Of a DNA stretch of 64,000 bases, positions 42,908 through 52,104 are shown piece by piece; position 1 is the first letter of the stretch, and the number at the start of each line of letters is the position of its first letter. Below the pieces are notes generated by a model. It had not been told where the DNA came from. It saw only the letters and a program-made list of their open reading frames with translations, and made no database searches. The translations under genes were made by a program, and so were the position numbers. This DNA comes from Streptomyces sp. NBC_01750 (GTDB lineage: Bacteria > Actinomycetota > Actinomycetes > Streptomycetales > Streptomycetaceae): the NCBI RefSeq assembly GCF_035918095.1, contig NZ_CP109137.1:6388001-6452000 (forward strand), written 5' to 3'.

Positions 42908-43676
42908 ACGGGAGCAGCAGCATCCCGCAGAGGCACCAGCTGCCGACGACGTCCAGCGGCCAGTGGTAGCCGCGCAGGACAAGTCCGATGCCCGTCGCCA
43001 GTGTGAGCACCAGGGCGGCGGGCATCGCCCATCGGCGCTTCAGATACGGGGTGAGGAGCAGCGCGGCGCCGCAGTAGGCCACCATTGCGGTCGCCGTATG
43101 GCCGGACGGGTAGAAGCCGCCCGCCTCGGTGAGCGGACCCCGACGGTCGATCACCGCCTTCAGCGGCGAGACGAGCACGGGGACCATGACCATGGCAAGG
43201 ACGGTGTACAGCACCGCCAGGCGCCGGCCGCGCCACAGGGCGTACGCGACGGCGGCGGCCAGAACAGGGAGCGCGACCCCCACCTCGCCCAGGTCGGCGA
43301 GCGGATCGGTCAGAGCGCCGGGCACATGGCCGACGATCCGCAGTTCCACCCGCTCATCGAGGGACCGCAGCGGACCATCGGCAGCCACCTGCCAGGTGAT
43401 CACGGCGAAGAGAACGGCACACAACGCCAGCAGAACCGGCGGGGCCGCAAAAGGAGAAGTCGGCCGCCTCGGAACAGGGGGGGTGGTTCCGAGGCGGCCG
43501 ACTGGACCGGTTTGCCGCGCGCCCCGGGGGGTCTGGGACGGGCGGCCACCCGATCGGTGAGGAGTTCCGGAGCCGGAAGCTCCAGTGGTGTGCGCGATGG
43601 CACGACCAGGGCGAGGCTGGGGAGGCTCCGCCCTGAAGTCGCCCGCAGTCCCCTGCGAGCGGGGTGTTTCTCTCAT
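42858..43676 (-). CDS. PAP2 family phosphatase
   Basis: About 272 residues. The first ~75 are hydrophilic and Pro/Arg-rich, then come about six transmembrane helices with PAP2 motifs: KAVIDRRGPL (a variant of KX6RP with RG inserted), PSGHT and RGYHWPLDVVGSW (catalytic His and Asp). Members dephosphorylate phosphatidate, PgpB-type or undecaprenyl pyrophosphate substrates. ATG 43676 was taken as start, but the long polar N terminus is doubtful and the true start could be nearer the first helix. It overlaps the chitinase end by 50 bp, tail to tail. Confidence 0.78.
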   Translation of the reverse strand: MRETPRSQGTAGDFRAEPPQPRPGRAIAHTTGASGSGTPHRSGGRPSQTPRGARQTGPVGRLGTTPPVPRRPTSPFAAPPVLLALCAVLFAVITWQVAADGPLRSLDERVELRIVGHVPGALTDPLADLGEVGVALPVLAAAVAYALWRGRRLAVLYTVLAMVMVPVLVSPLKAVIDRRGPLTEAGGFYPSGHTATAMVAYCGAALLLTPYLKRRWAMPAALVLTLATGIGLVLRGYHWPLDVVGSWCLCGMLLLPFSLRNTRRSSSRTPTG

Positions 43677-43778
43677 CTGCAAAAACCGTACGGCAGGGGC
43701 CGGGGGACCGACAGGCGGATCCCCATCCCGCCATCGGCCCCCCACAGAGTCTTCACAAGGCCCCGACCGTTCCCTCGG

Positions 43779-45113
43779 TCAGACGCCCGCGAAGGCCTGC
43801 TCGATGATGTCCAGACCCTCGTTGAGCAGGTCCTCGCCGATCACCAGCGGCGGCAGGAAGCGCAGCACATTGCCGTACGTACCGCAGGTGAGCACCAGCA
43901 GACCCTCGGCGTGGCAGGCCTTGGCGAGCGCCGCGGTCACGGCCGGGTTCGGCTCCTTGGAGGCGCGGTCCTTGACCAGCTCGATCGCGATCATCGCGCC
44001 GCGGCCGCGGATGTCGCCGATGATGTCGTACTTCTCGGCCATCGCGGTGAGGCGGACCTTCATGACCTCCTCGATGCGCTTGGCCTTGCCGTTGAGGTCG
44101 AGCTCCTTCATCGTCTCGATGGCACCGAGCGCACCGGCGCAGGCCACCGGGTTACCGCCGTACGTCCCGCCGAGGCCGCCCGCGTGCGGGGCGTCCATGA
44201 TCTCGGCGCGGCCCGTCACGGCGGCGAGCGGCAGACCGCCCGCGATGCCCTTGGCGGTGGTGATCAGGTCCGGGACGATGCCCTCGTCCTCACAGGCGAA
44301 CCACTGGCCGGTCCGGCAGAAGCCGGACTGGATCTCGTCCGCCACGAACACGATCCCGTTGTCCTTGGCGAACTGCGAGATGGCGGGCAGGAAGCCCTTG
44401 GCCGGCTCGATGAAGCCACCCTCACCGAGGACCGGCTCGATGATGATCGCGGCGACGTTCTCCGCGCCGATCTGCTTGTTGATCATGTCGATGGCCTGCG
44501 CGGACGCCTCGGCACCGGCGTTCTCCGCACCGGTGGGCCAGCGGTAGCCGTACGCGACGGGGACGCGGTACACCTCGGGCGCGAAGGGACCGAAGCCCTG
44601 CTTGTACGGCATGTTCTTGGAGGTCAGCGCCATCGTGAGGTTGGTGCGGCCGTGGTAGCCGTGGTCGAACACCACGACCGCCTGGCGCTTGGTGTAGGCA
44701 CGCGCGATCTTGACGGCGTTCTCGACGGCCTCGGCGCCCGAGTTGAACAGCGCCGACTTCTTCGCGTGGTCACCCGGCGTCAGCTCGGCCAGAGCCTCGG
44801 CGACCGCGACGTAACCCTCGTAGGGCGTGACCATGAAACAGGTGTGGGTGAAGTCGGCGAGCTGCGCGGAGGCGCGGCGTACGACGGCTTCGGCGGAGGC
44901 GCCGACGGAGGTCACGGCGATGCCGGAACCGAAGTCGATGAGGCGGTTCCCGTCCACGTCCTCGATGACACCGCCGCCGGCGCGGGCGGTGAAGACGGGC
45001 AGCACGGACCCCACACCACCGGCGACCGCGGCGGCGCGGCGGGCCTGCAGCTCGATCGACTTCGGGCCGGGGATGGCGGTGACGACGCGGCGCTCCTGCG
45101 GGATTGCGGTCAT
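43779..45113 (-). CDS. gabT: 4-aminobutyrate aminotransferase
   Basis: 444 residues, class-III PLP aminotransferase with N-terminal PVFTARAGGGVIEDVDGNRL, NSGAEAVENAVKIAR, FDHGYHGRTNLTMALT, cofactor Asp in VADEIQSGF (Asp259) and Schiff-base Lys288 in TTAKGIAGGLP. It transfers the amino group of GABA to 2-oxoglutarate, yielding succinate semialdehyde. The ATG at 45113 follows AGGAG by eight bases. It completes the polyamine-to-succinate route encoded in the region. A TTGTCC/GGACAA inverted repeat lies 106 bp upstream. Confidence 0.94.
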   Translation of the reverse strand: MTAIPQERRVVTAIPGPKSIELQARRAAAVAGGVGSVLPVFTARAGGGVIEDVDGNRLIDFGSGIAVTSVGASAEAVVRRASAQLADFTHTCFMVTPYEGYVAVAEALAELTPGDHAKKSALFNSGAEAVENAVKIARAYTKRQAVVVFDHGYHGRTNLTMALTSKNMPYKQGFGPFAPEVYRVPVAYGYRWPTGAENAGAEASAQAIDMINKQIGAENVAAIIIEPVLGEGGFIEPAKGFLPAISQFAKDNGIVFVADEIQSGFCRTGQWFACEDEGIVPDLITTAKGIAGGLPLAAVTGRAEIMDAPHAGGLGGTYGGNPVACAGALGAIETMKELDLNGKAKRIEEVMKVRLTAMAEKYDIIGDIRGRGAMIAIELVKDRASKEPNPAVTAALAKACHAEGLLVLTCGTYGNVLRFLPPLVIGEDLLNEGLDIIEQAFAGV

Positions 45114-45218
45114 GAGGGGCTCCTGGGGGTGTTCCGGACGCAACTTCTCTTTCTCCGCAGGCTAGGTGCGAGGAAGGGGGCCGGGCATGCTCCGTTCGGG
45201 AGTGTTGACGACGAGCGG

Positions 45219-45235
45219 TTGTCCCGTACGGACAA
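45219..45235 (-). promoter_or_regulatory. Candidate operator between gabT and the VirD4-like gene
   Basis: TTGTCC (45219-45224) and GGACAA (45230-45235) are a perfect 6-bp inverted repeat around CGTAC, in the divergent intergenic region. A possible promoter-like TTGACG lies just upstream. The nearby PucR-type regulator is a candidate ligand-sensing partner, by inference only. Confidence 0.4.
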
Positions 45236-45372
45236 GGACACCCCGGGCTCGATCACCCGTACCCGCCGGGTCCCGCCACCGCGACACCACCCGGATCGGT
45301 GAACTCCCTTGTGCAGGGCACTAGATTGGCCGGTGCACAGAGCGGGCCTGGCTGGTCAGGGGGCAGCAGTTC

Positions 45373-47496
45373 ATGGATTCCGATGGCACTTTCGACGCAC
45401 GTGGCGCACGGTCCGGTCCGGTGCCACGTCCCGCCGGGCCGCCACCGTCCGTGCCGCCCGCCGCGGCGCCCGGGATCCCCGCGCTGCCCGGTCACGCTCC
45501 CACCACCCGCCCCGCCGTCGTCGACTGGCTGCGCACCACCCGCCCGGCCGCCGACCCCGGCATCTGGCGCCTCGGCCACCGCGCTCGCCCCGACGAGGAG
45601 CCCGAGCTCGTGCCCGCCCGCCGTCTCTTCGCCGGCGCCGTCATCGCGCTGCTCAGCGGCTGGCTGCTGTGGTCGCTCCTGTGGAACGGCTACCTCGGCC
45701 GCTACTGGATCTGGCCCCTCCTCGTCATGACCCCGGACTCCTGGCGCTCCGACCCGCCCACCTGGGCCACCGCCAGCTACGTCTACTACGCGATCGTCGG
45801 CGGCGGCCTGCTGGTTTTCTTCGCCAGGATCGGCCATGTACCGGAGATCTGGAACCGGTACGTGCGCCGCGCCGACAAGCCCGTCACCCCCCCGCCACCC
45901 AGGCCCGAGGCCGACCCGGCCGACTGGCCCGACCTGCGCTCCGCGGGCCTCGCCGATGCGGCCAAGAGCCTCGCCGAAGCCACCCGCGCCGGTGCGCTGG
46001 GCGATGTCGACTACGCCAGAATCCGGCGCGCCTGGCAGGGCGTGCACGCCAGGCCCGAACGGCTCGCCGCTTTCACCGACGCGGTGCGCGAACACGGCGC
46101 GGCCGCCTGCGCCCACCCCTCAGGCGTACGCGACCTGCCGCTCCGCACCGCCACCCACGATCTGGCCACCGCGCAGGTCAAGATCGGCACCGCCGTCGAC
46201 GACGACCGCAACCCGTACGCGCGCCGCACCACCGGCGTCGCTCTGGAGCCCGCTCTGCTCGGCACCTCACTGCTCGCCGTCGGGCCGTCCGGATCCGGCA
46301 AGAGCGTGCGCCTGGTGCGACCCGTCGTCGAGTCGATGTGCCTTCTCGCGCTGGCCAACCGCGCCGCCGTCGTCGCGGTCACGGCCCACGGCACCGGTGT
46401 CGCCCCGGACGATTCCTTCGACCTCGTCATCGCCGTCGGCCGCCCCGACTCCACTCACGACCTCGACCTCTACGGCGGCGCCGACGAGCCGGACGAGGCG
46501 GCAAGGATGCTCGCCGAGGCGCTCGTCGGCGATCTCGCCGCCACCCTCCCCGGTGGCGACAGCAGGCGCGCCGCCACCGCGCTGGCCCAGCTCATCGGCC
46601 CGTACCAGTGCGTCCACGGCCACTTCCCCGCCGTACCTGAGCTGCGCGAACTGCTCGGCGGCGCACCCGCCGCCGTCGGCGCGCTGCGCACCGCCCTGGA
46701 GGCCGCGACCGACCCCGGTGCCGCCGCCCAGCTGCGTGAACTGGACGCCCGCGAGCGGCAGTCGGCCCGCGCCGACGACATCGGCGTACTGCTGGCCGAG
46801 CGGATCGCCTTCCTGGACCGGCCCGCCTTCGCGCACTTCTTCCGTACGGACGGCGGCGGCCGGCAGTTCTCGCTGCGCGCCATCGAGCACCCGCTGCGGG
46901 TCCGTGTCGACCTGCCCGAGCGCGGCCACGCCGAGGCCTCACGGATCGTCGCGCGCCTGGTCCTCGCCCAGTTCACCGAGGCCGCGCTCAGCCGCTCGGA
47001 CCGGTCGCTGTTCGCCTGTCTGGTGCTGGACGACGCGACGTACACCGTGACCGCCGACTCGGTGCGCTCGCTCCAGCGGCTGCGCTCCGCCAACGCCGGG
47101 GTGGTGCTGACGCTGCGCACCCTGGAGGACGTGCCGGAGACGCTCCGCGGCCCGCTGCTCGGCGCGGTGGGCTGCCGGATGGCGTTCGCCGGCCTCGCTC
47201 CCTGGGACGGCGGCCGGTTCGCCGAGACCTGGGGCACGGAATGGGTGCAGACCCGGGACGTCACCAACCGGCAGATCATCTCCGACGAGCCCTTCACCAA
47301 GGCGCTGCACATGATGCGCCGCCTGGTCACCGGCAAGGCGGCGACCGCCGAGGCGATCACGGTGCGGGAGGTCGAGCGCGCCCGCTGGTCGGCGTCCGAT
47401 CTCGCGCACGCCGTGCCCGCCGGGCACGCGGTGCTCTCCCTGACGACCGTACGGGGCGAACACGCGCCGCCCCTGCTGGTGGATCTGCGGACCTGA
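45373..47496 (+). CDS. VirD4/TraG-like membrane ATPase
   Basis: 707 residues. The first ~60 are Pro-rich. Two transmembrane helices follow (about 84-104 and 132-153), then a cytoplasmic region with P-loop GPSGSGKS (304-311). A Walker B-like CLVLDDAT lies at 549-556, followed by SANAGVVLTLRTLEDVPETL and a VGCRMAFAGL segment that resemble the post-Walker-B part of VirD4/TraG/HerA-type ATPases. Function is unknown; architecture suggests a DNA- or protein-pumping or conformational ATPase at the membrane. No relaxase, integrase or T4SS genes are near. It is divergent from gabT and 114 bp before pucR. Confidence 0.75.
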   Translation: MDSDGTFDARGARSGPVPRPAGPPPSVPPAAAPGIPALPGHAPTTRPAVVDWLRTTRPAADPGIWRLGHRARPDEEPELVPARRLFAGAVIALLSGWLLWSLLWNGYLGRYWIWPLLVMTPDSWRSDPPTWATASYVYYAIVGGGLLVFFARIGHVPEIWNRYVRRADKPVTPPPPRPEADPADWPDLRSAGLADAAKSLAEATRAGALGDVDYARIRRAWQGVHARPERLAAFTDAVREHGAAACAHPSGVRDLPLRTATHDLATAQVKIGTAVDDDRNPYARRTTGVALEPALLGTSLLAVGPSGSGKSVRLVRPVVESMCLLALANRAAVVAVTAHGTGVAPDDSFDLVIAVGRPDSTHDLDLYGGADEPDEAARMLAEALVGDLAATLPGGDSRRAATALAQLIGPYQCVHGHFPAVPELRELLGGAPAAVGALRTALEAATDPGAAAQLRELDARERQSARADDIGVLLAERIAFLDRPAFAHFFRTDGGGRQFSLRAIEHPLRVRVDLPERGHAEASRIVARLVLAQFTEAALSRSDRSLFACLVLDDATYTVTADSVRSLQRLRSANAGVVLTLRTLEDVPETLRGPLLGAVGCRMAFAGLAPWDGGRFAETWGTEWVQTRDVTNRQIISDEPFTKALHMMRRLVTGKAATAEAITVREVERARWSASDLAHAVPAGHAVLSLTTVRGEHAPPLLVDLRT

Positions 47497-47610
47497 CCGG
47501 AACCCAGAACTGCTACTTCCTGGCAGAATCGGTGTACGACGTTCATACGGGACGGCGAAATCCTCCGCGCTTCTGCCTCTGCACCTCTGCTCGAAGGGCC
47601 TACGGTCCCC

Positions 47611-49173
47611 ATGCCGCCCACGCTCGCCTCGCTCGTCCAGCACTCGGCGCTCAAACTCACCGTGCGTGCCGGGGAGGACCGGCTCGAGACGCCCGTGCGC
47701 TGGGCGCACGTCAGTGAGCTCGCCGACCCCGTGCCGTACATGGAGGGCGGCGAGCTGCTGCTCGTCACGGCGATGACGCTGGACGCCGAGGACCGTGAGG
47801 CGATGCGCCGCTATGTGCGCAGGCTGGTGGGCGCGGGCGTCGTCGGACTCGGTTTCGCGGTCGGCGTGTACTACGACGACATCCCGGAGGCGCTCGTCGA
47901 GGCGGCGAAGGAGGAGGGGTTCCCGCTCCTCGCCGTACCCCGCCGCACCCCTTTCCTCGCGATCAGCAAGGCGGTCTCCGCGGCGATCGCGGCCGACCAG
48001 TACCGGGCGGTGACGGCCGGTTTCGAGGTGCAGCGGGAGCTGACGCGCGCCGCACTCGCCGAGGGCCCCGACGCGGTCGTCGCCCGTCTCGCCGCGCACA
48101 TCGACGGCTGGGCGGCGCTGTACGACGCCTCCGGCGCGGTGGTCGCCGCCGCGCCCGAATGGTCCGCGCGCCGGGCCGCCAGGCTCACCGGCGACGTGAA
48201 GCGGCTGCGCGAGCGGTCCGCGCCCGCGAGCGCCGTCGTCGGCGACACGGAGGATCGCGTGGAGCTGCAGTCGCTCGGCACCGGACGACGGGTGCGCGGC
48301 GCGCTGGCCGTCGGTACGGGCGCTCCGCTGGGCACGGCCGAGCGGTATGCCGTGCATTCCGCCGTCGCCCTGCTGACCCTCTCCACGGAGCGCTCACGCG
48401 CGCTCCAGGCGGCGGAACAGCGGCTCGGCGCGGCCGTGCTGCGGATGCTGCTCTCCGGCCAGCAGGATCACGCCCGTGCGGTCGCCGGCGATCTGTACGG
48501 CGGCCTGCTCGACGCGCCGTTCCGGCTGCTGATCGCCGAACCTGCCGGAGAGCCCGACCCCGCGGCCGAGCATCCGCTCCAGGCGTTCGCCGAGTCGTTG
48601 GAGTCGGCGGCGGCGCGGGCCGGCGAGGCGCTGCTCGTCGTACCGGACGTCGACCACCGGCTGGTGGTGCTGGCCGCGGACGGCGGCGCGGTCGTCGCAG
48701 CCTGCACCTCCGCATACGCCGAGAAGGAGGCCGAGGACGCCGAGGTCGTCGTCGGGCTCTCGGCGCCGACCGGCCCCATAGCGGCGGCGGGCGCCTACAA
48801 ACAGGCCGAGCAGGCGCTCTCGGTCGCCCGGCGGCGCGGCCGCGCCCTGGTCGAGCAGGAGGAGCTGGCGGCAGGCTCGATCCTCCCGCTGCTGGCCGAC
48901 GATGCCGTACGCGCCTTCGCGGACGGGATGCTGCGCGCGCTCTACGAACACGATGCGACCGGCCGCGGAGACCTCGTCGCCTCGCTGCGCGCCTGGCTCT
49001 CGCGGCACGGCCAGTGGGACGCCGCCGCCGCGGACCTCGGCGTACACCGCCATACGCTCCGTTACCGGATGCGCAGGGTCGAGGAGATCCTGGGCCGCTC
49101 GCTCGACGATCCGGACGTCCGGATGGAGCTGTGGCTGGCGCTGAAGACGACAACGGCCGCCTCGTCGGAGTAG
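47611..49173 (+). CDS. PucR family transcriptional regulator
   Basis: 520 residues. The N-terminal PucR_1 sensory domain (about 1-125) contains VRWAHVSELADPVPYMEGGELLL, a middle GGDEF-like/CdaR region follows, and the C-terminal helix-turn-helix is DLGVHRHTLRYRMRRVEEILG. PucR proteins activate catabolic genes for purines, amino acids or GABA in response to the substrate. The position between gabT and a third aldehyde dehydrogenase suggests control of GABA or polyamine breakdown. Start ATG 47611 was chosen by the conserved PTLASLVQ N terminus. Confidence 0.92.
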   Translation: MPPTLASLVQHSALKLTVRAGEDRLETPVRWAHVSELADPVPYMEGGELLLVTAMTLDAEDREAMRRYVRRLVGAGVVGLGFAVGVYYDDIPEALVEAAKEEGFPLLAVPRRTPFLAISKAVSAAIAADQYRAVTAGFEVQRELTRAALAEGPDAVVARLAAHIDGWAALYDASGAVVAAAPEWSARRAARLTGDVKRLRERSAPASAVVGDTEDRVELQSLGTGRRVRGALAVGTGAPLGTAERYAVHSAVALLTLSTERSRALQAAEQRLGAAVLRMLLSGQQDHARAVAGDLYGGLLDAPFRLLIAEPAGEPDPAAEHPLQAFAESLESAAARAGEALLVVPDVDHRLVVLAADGGAVVAACTSAYAEKEAEDAEVVVGLSAPTGPIAAAGAYKQAEQALSVARRRGRALVEQEELAAGSILPLLADDAVRAFADGMLRALYEHDATGRGDLVASLRAWLSRHGQWDAAAADLGVHRHTLRYRMRRVEEILGRSLDDPDVRMELWLALKTTTAASSE

Positions 49174-49203
49174 CGGAGCCAGCCCGGGGATTTTCCGTTT
49201 CTG

Positions 49204-49219
49204 TGCCCGAAGTCGGGCA
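49204..49219 (+). promoter_or_regulatory. Small inverted repeat in the AT-rich pucR-EamA gap
   Basis: TGCCCGA (49204-49210) and TCGGGCA (49213-49219) form a perfect 7-bp inverted repeat with a 2-bp spacer, followed by AATTTATTGGTGATTAA, the most AT-rich patch around. It could be an operator for the downstream EamA gene or the terminator of pucR. Confidence 0.45.
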
Positions 49220-49263
49220 AATTTATTGGTGATTAACGGCTGGAGTGCCTAAGGTCCTGCCTC

Positions 49264-50223
49264 GTGGCCATCAACTCCAGCACTCCCGAGGCCGGCGCCT
49301 CCGTCGTCCCCACCGCCCCGGCGTCCCCGCCCGAACGCCGGATATCCGGAGCGGTCTGGGGCGCGCTCGCCATCGTGTACGTCGTCTGGGGCTCCACCTA
49401 TCTCGGCATCCGCATCGTCGTGGAGACCATGCCGCCCTTTCTCTCCGCCGGGGCCCGCTTCATCGTGGCGGGCCTGATCCTCGCCGGGCTCGTGGCCTGG
49501 CGACAGGGGACCTCGGCGCTCAAGGTCACCCGCGTCCAGCTCGCCTCGGCCGCCATGGTCGGTCTGCTGCTCCTGCTCGGCGGCAACGGCCTCGTCGTGC
49601 TGGCCGAGACCTCGGTGCCCTCGGGTCTCGCGGCTCTGCTGATCGCCGTCGTGCCCGCCTGGGTGGTCGTGCTGCGCAGGGCCTTCGGTGAGCGGCCCGG
49701 CCTCGGCGCGTACCTGGGCGTCCTGCTCGGCCTCGCGGGCCTCGCCGTGCTGACGCTGCCCGGCCTCAGCGGCGACGTACGCCTGTGGGGCGTCCTCACC
49801 GTGATCGTGGCGACCGTCATGTGGTCCGTGGGCTCCTTCTCCTCCTCGAAGATCCCGATGCCGAAGAACCCCTTCGCGGCCAGCGCGTACGAGATGGTCG
49901 CGGGCGGCATCGGCTGTCTGCTGGTGGGCCTCGGCCGGGGCGAGCAGCACGGCTTCGCGCTCGGCGAGGTCTCCGCCCGCTCCTGGACCGCCCTCGGCTA
50001 TCTCGTCGTCTTCGGCTCGCTGGTCGCGTTCACGGCGTACGCCTGGCTGCTGCACTCCGCGCCGCTGTCCCTGGTCGCGACCTACGCTTACGTCAACCCG
50101 GTCGTCGCCGTCCTCCTCGGCGCGCTGATCCTGAACGAACAGCTGAGCTGGCCGATCGCCGTCGGCGGCGTGGTGGTGGTGGCGGGGGTCTGCCTGATCG
50201 TGTCGACGGAACGTCGCCGCTGA
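49264..50223 (+). CDS. EamA/DMT family transporter
   Basis: 319 residues from GTG 49264 with about ten transmembrane segments in two EamA repeats. Repeat one contains ALAIVYVVWGSTYLGIRIVV, LSAGARFIVAGLIL and GLAALLIAVVPAW. Repeat two contains SFSSSKIPMP and SLVATYAYVNPVVAVLLGAL. These match the YedA/RhaT-like DMT exporters, which export amino acids or metabolites; the substrate is unknown. The gene is preceded by an AT-rich promoter region and followed by a GC-rich hairpin. Confidence 0.92.
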   Translation: MAINSSTPEAGASVVPTAPASPPERRISGAVWGALAIVYVVWGSTYLGIRIVVETMPPFLSAGARFIVAGLILAGLVAWRQGTSALKVTRVQLASAAMVGLLLLLGGNGLVVLAETSVPSGLAALLIAVVPAWVVVLRRAFGERPGLGAYLGVLLGLAGLAVLTLPGLSGDVRLWGVLTVIVATVMWSVGSFSSSKIPMPKNPFAASAYEMVAGGIGCLLVGLGRGEQHGFALGEVSARSWTALGYLVVFGSLVAFTAYAWLLHSAPLSLVATYAYVNPVVAVLLGALILNEQLSWPIAVGGVVVVAGVCLIVSTERRR

Positions 50224-50282
50224 GACAACCCGGCCGAATTCGGCTCGCCGGCGTTCGAGGGGCCCCGTCCGGACCCGGGCCC

Positions 50283-50299
50283 CCGGGGCGGAGCCCCGG
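50283..50299 (+). terminator. GC-rich hairpin after the EamA gene
   Basis: CCGGGGC (50283-50289) pairs with GCCCCGG (50293-50299) across three bases, in the GGGGCGGAGCCCC context that recurs after many Streptomyces genes. No U-tract is present. Confidence 0.55.
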
Positions 50300-50454
50300 C
50301 GGCGGGACGGGCGGGGTGGGGGACAGGCCCCGTGCCACGCACGCCAAATGGGCGGACCCGCCGCGTCCACCACTCCACCCCGGACAAACGCCAGACCGTC
50401 CTCCCACCCCTACCGTGGGGCGCAGACACCCCACTACCTCGGAAGGGCCGGGAC

Positions 50455-51900
50455 ATGACCTCCACCCACGCCTTCTGGCTCGCCGGCCGCCAGGCCACCG
50501 GCGAGGCCACCTTCGATGTCACCTCCCCCTGGGACGGACGCCTCGTCGGTCAGGTCGCCGTCCCGACCGATGCCCAGATCGAGGAAGCCGTCGCCGCCGC
50601 GCACGCCGTGCGCGACGAGTTCGCCGCGACCCCGGCACACGTACGCGCCGCAGCCCTCGACCATGTGTCGCGCCGGCTCGTCGACCGCACCGAGGAGATC
50701 GCCCAGCTGATTTCCGCCGAGAACGGCAAGCCCGTCAAGTGGGCCCGCGGCGAGGTCGGCCGCGCCGTCTCCGTCTTCCGCTTCGCCGCCGAAGAGGCCC
50801 GCCGCTTCAACGGCGGCGAGGCACAGCGCCTCGACACCGACGCCGGCGGCGTCGGCCGGCTCGCGCTGACCCGCCGCTTCCCCAAGGGCGCAGTCCTCGG
50901 CATCGCGCCGTTCAACTTCCCGCTGAACCTCTGCGCCCACAAGATCGCCCCGGCGATCGCGGTCGGTGCGCCGATCATCCTCAAGCCCGCACCGGCGACG
51001 CCGCTGTCCGGCCTGATCCTCGGTGAGCTGCTGGCCGAGACCGAGCTCCCCGCGGGCTCCTGGTCCGTGCTCCCGGTCCCGAACGACCGGATGCCCGCCC
51101 TCGTCCAGGACGAGCGCCTGCCGGTCATCTCCTTCACCGGATCCGACAAGGTCGGTTACGCGATCATGGACTCGGTGCCGCGCAAGCACTGCACCCTGGA
51201 GCTGGGCGGCAACGGCGCGGCCGTGGTCCTCGGCGACTTCGGATCCGAGCAGGATCTGGACTGGGCGGCGACCCGTATCGCCACCTTCTCCAACTACCAG
51301 GGCGGCCAGTCCTGCATCTCCGTGCAGCGCGTGATCGCCGATGCCACGGTGTACGACCGCCTGCTGCCGAAGATCGTCGCGGCCGTCGGGACCCAGGTCA
51401 CCGGCGACCCGTCCGACTCCGCCACCGACGTCGGCCCGCTGGTCAGCGAGGACGCGGCCAAGCGCGTCGAATCGTGGGTCGAGGAGGCCGTACAGGCGGG
51501 CGCCAAGCTGCTCGCGGGCGGCAAGCGCGACGGTGCCTCGTACGCGCCCACCGTTCTCGCCGACGTCCCGGCGGACACCACCCTCGCCTGCGAGGAGGTC
51601 TTCGGACCGGTCCTCACGGTGAAGAAGGTCGACGGAGAGGCGGAGGCCTTCGCCGCCGTCAACGACTCCAAGTACGGTCTGCAGGCAGGCGTGTTCACGC
51701 ACGATGTGCAGACCGCCTTCCGCGCCCACCGTGCCCTCGAGGTCGGCGGCGTGATCATCGGCGATGTGCCCTCGTACCGCGCGGACCAGATGCCGTACGG
51801 CGGTGCCAAGCAGTCCGGCGTCGGCCGCGAGGGCGTGCGGTACGCGATGGACGACTACACGTACGAGCGGGTCCTGGTCCTCACCGGTCTGGCCCTGTAG
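50455..51900 (+). CDS. Aldehyde dehydrogenase, candidate succinate semialdehyde dehydrogenase
   Basis: 481 residues. Catalytic Glu249 lies in LELGGNGAAVVLG and Cys287 in YQGGQSCISVQRV; APFNFPLNL (152-160) marks the coenzyme domain. The GQSCISVQR active site is the form seen in the lactaldehyde/non-phosphorylating GAPDH branch, so the substrate is not certain. Its place after gabT and pucR suggests oxidation of succinate semialdehyde, but this is contextual. The ATG at 50455 gives the expected N terminus, and a strong terminator follows. Confidence 0.88.
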   Translation: MTSTHAFWLAGRQATGEATFDVTSPWDGRLVGQVAVPTDAQIEEAVAAAHAVRDEFAATPAHVRAAALDHVSRRLVDRTEEIAQLISAENGKPVKWARGEVGRAVSVFRFAAEEARRFNGGEAQRLDTDAGGVGRLALTRRFPKGAVLGIAPFNFPLNLCAHKIAPAIAVGAPIILKPAPATPLSGLILGELLAETELPAGSWSVLPVPNDRMPALVQDERLPVISFTGSDKVGYAIMDSVPRKHCTLELGGNGAAVVLGDFGSEQDLDWAATRIATFSNYQGGQSCISVQRVIADATVYDRLLPKIVAAVGTQVTGDPSDSATDVGPLVSEDAAKRVESWVEEAVQAGAKLLAGGKRDGASYAPTVLADVPADTTLACEEVFGPVLTVKKVDGEAEAFAAVNDSKYGLQAGVFTHDVQTAFRAHRALEVGGVIIGDVPSYRADQMPYGGAKQSGVGREGVRYAMDDYTYERVLVLTGLAL

Positions 51901-51923
51901 CGCCTGCAGTACGCCGAGGACAA

Positions 51924-51956
51924 CGGCCGGAGCCCACTGTGCGGGGGCTCCGGCCG
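51924..51956 (+). terminator. Strong intrinsic terminator after the aldehyde dehydrogenase
   Basis: CGGCCGGAGCCC (51924-51935) is exactly complementary to GGGCTCCGGCCG (51945-51956) with a 9-nt loop, directly followed by TTTTTCTGTG. It is one of the few hairpins in the window with a real T-run. Confidence 0.9.
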
Positions 51957-52104
51957 TTTTTCTGTGTTAGGGCGACGACGCTGTGCGCGCACTGGTGGAG
52001 AGGGCGGGAATCGGGTACTACGGACGGGTAGCACCGGTCGGTACGGCGATGTGCGCCCCGGCCCATGCCCCCGGAAATCCCCGACTCGCGGCGAGGTGAG
52101 CCTC

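Noticed and set aside
45373..47496. The VirD4-like gene as evidence of an integrated conjugative element
   Set aside because: There is no integrase, relaxase, Spd/Kor genes, tRNA target or direct repeats near it, and flanking codon use is uniform.
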